From: Clostridiaceae bacterium
Lineage (GTDB): Bacteria; Bacillota; Clostridia; Oscillospirales; Acutalibacteraceae
DNA length: 10,239 bases
Assembly (NCBI GenBank): GCA_016303035.1
Contig: JAEDML010000033.1
Coordinates: 1 to 10,239 of the forward strand
Direction: 5' to 3'
This document shows positions 5,719-10,239 of the stretch, piece after piece. The first letter of the stretch is position 1. Each line of letters begins with the position of its first letter. The translations under genes were made by a program, and so were the position numbers. The notes beneath the pieces are model-generated. The model made no database searches and was not told the origin of the DNA. It saw nothing but the letters and a program-made list of their open reading frames with translations.

Positions 5719-7257
5719 TCACATAAACGGCGCAAAAACATGCAGAACGCTCTGCTTTAAGCGCGAAAACAGCGGTCTTTTGCGCCACTCGTCCAGCTTT
5801 ATTTCGTGCGACTGCGAAAGTATTGACGCAAAATGATCCTTAATATCAAGCACGGTATCATTATTGCACATCCACGCGCCGCACTCAAAATGAAGCTCAA
5901 AGCTTCGGTAATCCATATTAACGGTTCCGACCGTAGCCACCTTATCGTCCGAAAGGAAGAGCTTTGAATGAATGAAACCGGGGGTGTATTCATATATTTT
6001 TACGCCGGCCTCCAGCAGTTCAAGATAGCCGTACTGTGTAACGGGGTGAACATAACGCTTGTCCGGCACGCCGGGGGTGATTATTCTTACATCTATACCC
6101 GATTTTGCCGCCATACGCAGCGCGGTTATCATTGTACTGTCTATTATAAGATAAGGCGTGGCAATATATACATAATCCTGTGCGGTATTGAGAATCTGCA
6201 TATAAATACCCTCAGCCGGATTTTTTTCGTTAAGCGGATCATCGCAGTAGGGGAGCACAAAGCCGCTGTTTAAAGCGGGACAGTCGGCAATATACCTTTG
6301 CATATCAAGCTGTTCGCCTGTGGTAAACTCCCACATACAGCAGAACATTGCAAGAAAGCTTTTGACCGCCTTTCCCCTAAGCATTACGGCGCAGTCAAGC
6401 CAGTAGCCGAAACGCTCCACAAGGTTTATATATTCATCACCTATGTTAAGACCGCCGGTAAAGGCCACTCTGCCGTCTATAACGACAATTTTTCGGTGAT
6501 TTCGGTTGTTGGTAAATATACTTACCGAAGGCTTTATCTTGTTAAATACCGCAACCCTAATACCCATACGGTTAAGCCGCGTTATAAAATCTCTGCGCTG
6601 GCGCTTGATGGAGCCGAAATCGTCGAAAATAACCCTGACTTCAACTCCGGCGCTTATTTTACGCCTTAAAACCTCGGCTACGGCGTCCCACATCTCACCC
6701 TCGGCAAGAATGAAAAATTCAATAAATATATATTTCTCCGCCTTGTCAAGCTCCTCAAGAAAACGCGGCAGGAATTTTTCGCCGGGGGATAGATATTCGG
6801 TAGCGGTGCCGTCGTAAAGCGGATATCCCGATTCGCCCGAAAGATAATCCGCCTGACGGGAATGTATGTAATCGTAAAATTTCAGTTTTTCAACCACGGC
6901 GGGGTCGTTTTTAAGATAGGGTAAATAATGCGATTCGCATACCGCCATTTTTTTGCGAAGGTGCGGCATTACCCTGCCGCCGCCCCACAGCAGAAAGACC
7001 GATATTCCGAAAATCGGAAAAAGCAGGATAAAGATTATCCACATAGTCTTATAGCTTGGATTGCCCCTGCGGTTTACAATTCTTATAACCGTTATAACGC
7101 CGGCAATCATCGAAAGCACATAGACCAAAACCGAGCGAGTGCTGATGTTGTAAAGCACGGCGAACAAAAAGCATATCTGCAGTAAAAACAGCAGTGCAGA
7201 CACTATAATGCGCGTTTGTATTCTTATTCCGCGCTTGTGCTTAACCTTTACGTTCAT
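5719..7257 (-). CDS. cls: Cardiolipin synthase, PLD type
   Basis: Membrane enzyme of 512 residues, the usual length, that joins phosphatidylglycerol units to form cardiolipin. Seen: hydrophobic segments at about 16-37, 43-62 and 70-91 (the PLDc_N region), then two phospholipase D domains. HKD motif 1 is NHRKIVVIDG with His254, Lys256 and Asp261. Motif 2 is IHSKLFLSDD with His430, Lys432 and Asp437. Both motifs are complete, so the enzyme should be active at the cytoplasmic membrane. The start ATG at 7257-7255 has GGAGAGG just upstream (GGAG spacer 7 nt). It has its own promoter, divergent from the M16 operon. No terminator separates it from the following 48-residue gene, so readthrough into that gene is possible. 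Other PLD-family membrane proteins are conceivable, but the N-terminal architecture fits Cls well. Confidence 0.95.
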   Translation of the reverse strand: MNVKVKHKRGIRIQTRIIVSALLFLLQICFLFAVLYNISTRSVLVYVLSMIAGVITVIRIVNRRGNPSYKTMWIIFILLFPIFGISVFLLWGGGRVMPHLRKKMAVCESHYLPYLKNDPAVVEKLKFYDYIHSRQADYLSGESGYPLYDGTATEYLSPGEKFLPRFLEELDKAEKYIFIEFFILAEGEMWDAVAEVLRRKISAGVEVRVIFDDFGSIKRQRRDFITRLNRMGIRVAVFNKIKPSVSIFTNNRNHRKIVVIDGRVAFTGGLNIGDEYINLVERFGYWLDCAVMLRGKAVKSFLAMFCCMWEFTTGEQLDMQRYIADCPALNSGFVLPYCDDPLNEKNPAEGIYMQILNTAQDYVYIATPYLIIDSTMITALRMAAKSGIDVRIITPGVPDKRYVHPVTQYGYLELLEAGVKIYEYTPGFIHSKLFLSDDKVATVGTVNMDYRSFELHFECGAWMCNNDTVLDIKDHFASILSQSHEIKLDEWRKRPLFSRLKQSVLHVFAPFM

Positions 7258-7299
7258 AAAACCTCTCCGCTTCGAGTAGATAAAAATTTAATCTTTTTT

Positions 7300-7328
7300 A
7301 TTTTAGCATAAATTACTGCAATTTGCAA
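7300..7328 (-). promoter_or_regulatory. Candidate cls promoter with extended -10
   Basis: On the - strand, TTGCAA (7328-7323, 4 of 6) lies 17 nt before TAAAAT (7305-7300, 5 of 6), which is preceded by TGC, an extended -10 (TGn). The start would be near 7293, leaving a leader of about 36 nt to the cls ATG. Confidence 0.55.
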
Positions 7329-7330
7329 AT
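7321..7330. repeat. 10-bp perfect palindrome over the cls -35 region
   Basis: ATTTGCAAAT is its own reverse complement and covers the proposed -35 hexamer of cls. It lies 25 bp from the -35 of the divergent M16 operon. It could be an operator, but AT-rich palindromes of this size arise by chance. Confidence 0.35.
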
Positions 7331-7354
7331 TTTACATAAATATAATTTAATATG

Positions 7355-7384
7355 TTGTTATTACCGTGCTTTATGTGGTATAAT
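7355..7384 (+). promoter_or_regulatory. Promoter of the yfmF-yfmH-lgt operon
   Basis: TTGTTA (7355-7360, 4 of 6) lies 18 nt before a perfect TATAAT (7379-7384). TGG immediately upstream of the hexamer supplies an extended -10 (TGnTATAAT). The transcript would start near 7391, giving a short leader of about 24 nt. This placement rules out the in-frame ATG at 7352 as the translation start. Confidence 0.72.
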
Positions 7385-7403
7385 TATTTAAATATGATAT
7401 TAT

Positions 7404-7408
7404 GGAGG
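7404..7408 (+). promoter_or_regulatory. Ribosome binding site deciding the yfmF-like start
   Basis: GGAGG with a 6-nt spacer to the ATG at 7415. It selects this start over the in-frame upstream ATGs at 7352 and 7394; the first lies before the predicted transcription start. Confidence 0.88.
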
Positions 7409-7414
7409 ATTGTT

Positions 7415-8695
7415 ATGTCCGGAAAAATAATACCGCTGTCAGACGGAGTAGAAGGGCTTTTCGTAAAAAACACGCGCTTTAACACAACGCTTGTATCCTT
7501 TAATTTTTATGTTCCGCTTGCTGCGGATACCGCGGCGGAGTATGCGCTGCTGCCCTTTATGCTTACTACCTGCAGTAAAAAATATCCTGATTTTTCAGCT
7601 CTTAACTACAAGCTTGCAAGCCTTTACGGCGCACAGCTTGAAGCAAGCGCCGAAAAGTTCGGAGACTGCCAGTTGCTTCGTATGTCGGTTTCGGTTATAA
7701 ACGACCGATTTACATTTGAAAATGAATCGCTGATAAAGCAGGCGAGCGACCTTATAGTAGGGCTGATTTTTGAGCCGAACACCGAAAACGGCGCCTTTTA
7801 CACCGAGGATCTCGCGCGCGAAAAGCGCAAGGCGATTGAGCATATAAAGGGCGAGATAAGCGAAAAACGCATATATGCCAAAAACCGCCTTATAAGCGAA
7901 ATGTACCGCGGCAAGGCATACGGCGTTCCGAAATGCGGAACCGAGGACGATGTTCTGACCATAACGGGAGAAAGCCTTTACAGCGCGTGGCGGCGAATGT
8001 TAAGCTCTGCCTTTGTCCGCGTTCAGGTGGTGGGCTCGTCGGTTCCCGCAGGATTGTTCGAGGATATCGGCGCGCGTTTTGAAACGGTGGAGCGCCGTGA
8101 TATAACCGATGTAAAAAAGTGCGCGGTCACCCTTCCTGCCGACACGCCGAGAACGGTTGACGAGCATATGGACATTACTCAGGGCAAGCTTGTAATGGGC
8201 TTTTCAAGCGAGCTTGCCGGCGACGACGACAAAACCCTGCCGATGATGGTTATGACCGATATTTTCGGCGGCGGACCGTATTCCCGTCTTTTTACAAATG
8301 TGCGCGAAAAAATGAGTCTTTGTTACTACTGCTCGGCGTCTTCTGTGCGGCAAAAGGGACTTTTAACGGTGGATTCGGGCGTGGAAGCCAAGAACGCCGA
8401 AAAGGCGCAGAATGAAATTCTCAATCAGCTTGAAGCCGTTAAACGCGGCGAATTTACCGATTTTGAATATAATTCCTCGCTTAAAAGCATTGCCGACTCG
8501 CTTAAAACCTATAACGACAGCCAGATTTCGCTTGATTTGTGGTATGCGCTTAAAGCGGCTAATCCTAACCTTTATTCACCCGAAGATATTGCCGAAAAGG
8601 TTTCGCATATTACGCGCGAAGAGGTTATAAACGCGGCAAACGGCATAAAGCTGCACACCGTTTACAGATTACTTCCCAAGGAGGCGGCAGAATGA
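7415..8695 (+). CDS. yfmF: YfmF-like M16 family protein lacking the zinc motif
   Basis: A protein of 426 residues starting MSGKIIPLSDGVEGLF. Seen: an M16-type fold signature (ALLPFMLTTCSKKYPDFSAL, then YGAQL), but no HxxEH where a catalytic subunit would have it. The second half carries FGGGPYSRLFTNVREKMSLCYY (284-305), typical of the non-catalytic M16 domain that supplies an Arg/Tyr pair for substrate binding (here probably Arg297 and Tyr304 or Tyr305). Known: many bacterial M16B enzymes work as heterodimers of an inactive and an active subunit. The B. subtilis homologues (YmfF/YmfH, called YfmF/YfmH in NCBI naming) have been linked to 5-aminopentanol modification of elongation factor P. That role is inferred here, not shown. 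The stop overlaps the start of the next gene by 4 nt, as expected for paired subunits. The missing motif is normal for this subunit, not a sign of decay. Confidence 0.9.
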   Translation: MSGKIIPLSDGVEGLFVKNTRFNTTLVSFNFYVPLAADTAAEYALLPFMLTTCSKKYPDFSALNYKLASLYGAQLEASAEKFGDCQLLRMSVSVINDRFTFENESLIKQASDLIVGLIFEPNTENGAFYTEDLAREKRKAIEHIKGEISEKRIYAKNRLISEMYRGKAYGVPKCGTEDDVLTITGESLYSAWRRMLSSAFVRVQVVGSSVPAGLFEDIGARFETVERRDITDVKKCAVTLPADTPRTVDEHMDITQGKLVMGFSSELAGDDDKTLPMMVMTDIFGGGPYSRLFTNVREKMSLCYYCSASSVRQKGLLTVDSGVEAKNAEKAQNEILNQLEAVKRGEFTDFEYNSSLKSIADSLKTYNDSQISLDLWYALKAANPNLYSPEDIAEKVSHITREEVINAANGIKLHTVYRLLPKEAAE

Positions 8696-9966
8696 TTAAG
8701 CAAACCTTTGAAAGCGAAATAGGAGAAAGCTATGTTAAGGCAGTCCTCCCGTCGGGACTTCAGATTTTTATATTGGAAAAGCCGCAGTACAGCTCTTCAT
8801 ACGCTATTTTCGGCACAAAATACGGCTCGATAGACACTGCCTTTTCGGTAAACGGCGAAAAGGTATGCGTTCCCGAGGGCATAGCCCACTTTCTTGAACA
8901 CAAGCTGTTTGAAAGCGAGGACGGCGACGCCTTTACAAAATACGCCGAAACGGGCGGCTATGCCAACGCCTTTACCTCCTTTGACCGCACCTGCTATCTC
9001 TTTTCCTGCTCGGATAGATTCTACGACAACCTTGCAATACTGCTTAACTTTGTGCAGTCTCCCTATTTTACCGAGCAGACGGTTAAAAAGGAGCAGGGTA
9101 TCATCGGTCAGGAAATCCGAATGTATGACGACAGCCCCTCCTGGCGCGTTATGTTTAATATGCTGCTTGCAATGTACCGCGAGCACCCCGTAAGAATAGA
9201 CATTGCGGGAACCGAGGAATCCATTGCGAAAATTGACGCGGCTTTGCTTTATAAATGCTACGAAACCTTTTACAATCCTTCGAATATGTTTATCTGCATT
9301 GCGGGAAATATTGATACCGACAAGGCGTTAAAGCAGATAGAGTCGGCAATAAGACCTTGTGAGTGTGCAGAGCTTGAACGCATAACCGCAAACGAGCCCG
9401 ATACGGTTTGCAGCGGCTACACAGAGCAGTCGCTGGAGGTTGCTATTCCGATGTTCTGCTTCGGCTACAAGGAGACGGTCGAAAAGCCCGAACGCACCTT
9501 AAAGGAAAAGGTGTGCACCTCTTTGTTGCTTGAGGTTTTGGCAGGCGACGCTTCTCCCCTTTATGCGCGGCTTGTAAAAGAGGGGCTTATTAACGATGAG
9601 TTCGATTCGGAATATTTCACGGGCTACGGCTACTCTTCGGTAATATTTTCTGGCGAATCCTCCGATCCGAAGCGCGTTGCCGCCGAAATATCCGCAGAGG
9701 TCGAGCGGCTTAAAACCGAGGGGATAGACAAAAAGCTGTTTTCGGCTGTGCGCCGCAGAATGTACGGCGACGCCGTGCGCCGCTTTAACAATGTTGAGGG
9801 CATAGCAATGCAGATGGTTGACTGCGCAATGTCGGACTGCGGTCTGTTTGACGAGATTAAATATATAAAATCCGTAACCTCGGACGATGTTTACAGGCGG
9901 CTTTCTTTGCTTGATAATGAAAAGACGGTGCTTTCGGTGATAAATCCCAAGGAGAACGGAAAATGA
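8692..9966 (+). CDS. yfmH: YfmH-like M16 family zinc metallopeptidase
   Basis: A protein of 424 residues, the catalytic partner of the preceding subunit. Seen: the inverted zinc motif HFLEH with His66, Glu69 and His70, and the downstream ligand Glu141 in KKEQGIIGQEIRMYDD, with the Glu134/Glu141 spacing usual in M16. GGYANAFTSFDRTCYLFSC follows the active site as in family members. The C-terminal half (from about 220) is the second M16 domain. No signal peptide, so probably cytoplasmic. AAGGAGG at 8678-8684 lies 7 nt before the ATG, and the start overlaps the yfmF-like stop as ATGA (8692-8695), so the two should be made in matched amounts. Its own stop overlaps the lgt start the same way. The natural substrate is unknown; the EF-P modification link comes only from the B. 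subtilis homologue. Confidence 0.92.
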   Translation: MIKQTFESEIGESYVKAVLPSGLQIFILEKPQYSSSYAIFGTKYGSIDTAFSVNGEKVCVPEGIAHFLEHKLFESEDGDAFTKYAETGGYANAFTSFDRTCYLFSCSDRFYDNLAILLNFVQSPYFTEQTVKKEQGIIGQEIRMYDDSPSWRVMFNMLLAMYREHPVRIDIAGTEESIAKIDAALLYKCYETFYNPSNMFICIAGNIDTDKALKQIESAIRPCECAELERITANEPDTVCSGYTEQSLEVAIPMFCFGYKETVEKPERTLKEKVCTSLLLEVLAGDASPLYARLVKEGLINDEFDSEYFTGYGYSSVIFSGESSDPKRVAAEISAEVERLKTEGIDKKLFSAVRRRMYGDAVRRFNNVEGIAMQMVDCAMSDCGLFDEIKYIKSVTSDDVYRRLSLLDNEKTVLSVINPKENGK

Positions 9967-10239
9967 CCTATAATATAACTATTTTCGGTATTCACCTTAC
10001 CCTTAATCCCATTGCGTTCAGCATACCGATAGGCTCCGGCAAATGGGATATTTACTGGTACGGAATTATTATAGCAATCGGGTTTTTATCAGCCCTTATC
10101 TATGCCGTCCGAAATGCCGGGCGCTTCAACTTAAACTCCGATCGAATGCTTGATATAGTGCTGGTGGCAACGCCGGTAGCAATCCTTTCCGCCAGAGCCT
10201 ATTATCTAATTTTTGACGGCGAGCCTTTAAGCGGCATCA
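9963..10239 (+). CDS. lgt: Prolipoprotein diacylglyceryl transferase, 3'-truncated by window end
   Basis: Only the first 92 codons are present. Lgt moves a diacylglyceryl group from phosphatidylglycerol to the lipobox cysteine of prelipoproteins, in the cytoplasmic membrane. Seen: an Lgt-type N-terminus with IYWYGIIIAIGF (30-41), where Tyr33 aligns with Tyr26 of the E. coli WYG motif. Hydrophobic spans lie at about 31-49 and 63-84, and the family-typical ARAYYLIFDGE runs from residue 77. The His-Gly-Gly region and catalytic arginines would lie beyond the window. AAGGAG at 9949-9954 is 8 nt before the ATG, which overlaps the yfmH-like stop by 4 nt (ATGA, 9963-9966). It is therefore the third gene of a coupled operon. 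The family call is confident despite truncation. Confidence 0.92.
   Translation, partial: MTYNITIFGIHLTLNPIAFSIPIGSGKWDIYWYGIIIAIGFLSALIYAVRNAGRFNLNSDRMLDIVLVATPVAILSARAYYLIFDGEPLSGI

Noticed and set aside
7352..7414. Longer N-terminus for the yfmF-like protein starting at the ATG at 7352
   Set aside because: That ATG lies upstream of the predicted promoter -10 (7379-7384) and has no Shine-Dalgarno, whereas GGAGG sits 6 nt before the ATG at 7415.
7415..8695. Loss of HxxEH in the first M16 gene read as pseudogenisation
   Set aside because: The frame is intact, the length is normal and the partner gene keeps the zinc motif; one inactive subunit is the usual arrangement for such pairs.
8797..9186. 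129-codon antisense open frame opposite the yfmH-like zinc site
   Set aside because: It overlaps the conserved HFLEH region in the opposite strand and lacks expression signals.
1..10239. A defence system, mobile element, CRISPR array or biosynthetic cluster
   Set aside because: All large genes fall in known housekeeping families, and I see no spaced repeats, transposase, integrase or flanking inverted repeats.

Overview
The window looks like an ordinary chromosomal segment of a low-to-moderate GC Firmicute, most likely a gut-type member of Clostridia (Oscillospirales/Ruminococcus-like). The basis is strong AGGAGG-like ribosome binding sites, AT-rich intergenic DNA with sigma-A-type promoters, a YfmF/YfmH M16 peptidase pair, a PLD-type cardiolipin synthase with N-terminal membrane segments, and an intracellular maltodextrin/glycogen-degrading pair. 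The taxonomic placement is inference from gene style only; no rRNA or marker gene is present. I see no mobile element, tRNA, rRNA or CRISPR array.

Layout. (1) Positions 1-786, + strand: the 3' part of an HtrA/DegP-type serine protease with a PDZ domain. The window opens on what is probably the catalytic histidine codon. A hairpin with T-runs on both sides separates it from the convergent gene. (2) Positions 865-5143, - strand: a two-gene unit, glycogen phosphorylase (glgP) followed 22 nt later by a GH13 alpha-amylase/neopullulanase-type enzyme. Together they would shorten alpha-1,4-glucans in the cytoplasm to glucose-1-phosphate and small sugars. (3) Positions 5144-5492: the longest gene-free stretch. 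It holds a candidate glgP promoter, a tandem 9-bp repeat and a glgP leader that can fold into an H-type pseudoknot ending just before the ribosome binding site. (4) Positions 5493-5639, - strand: a 48-residue single-span membrane protein gene with its own exact-consensus promoter, a dyad near its transcription start and a terminator. (5) Positions 5719-7257, - strand: cardiolipin synthase. (6) Positions 7258-7414: a divergent promoter region. (7) Positions 7415-10239, + strand: a translationally coupled operon of yfmF-like (inactive M16), yfmH-like (zinc-binding M16) and the start of lgt, each joined to the next by a 4-nt ATGA overlap.

Functional themes are envelope biology (HtrA, cardiolipin synthase, Lgt, small membrane protein) and storage-glucan breakdown. 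The protein-coding genes are mostly recognisable housekeeping families. The parts I find least explained are the glgP leader RNA, the small membrane protein with its unusually perfect promoter, and the linkage of the M16 pair to lgt.
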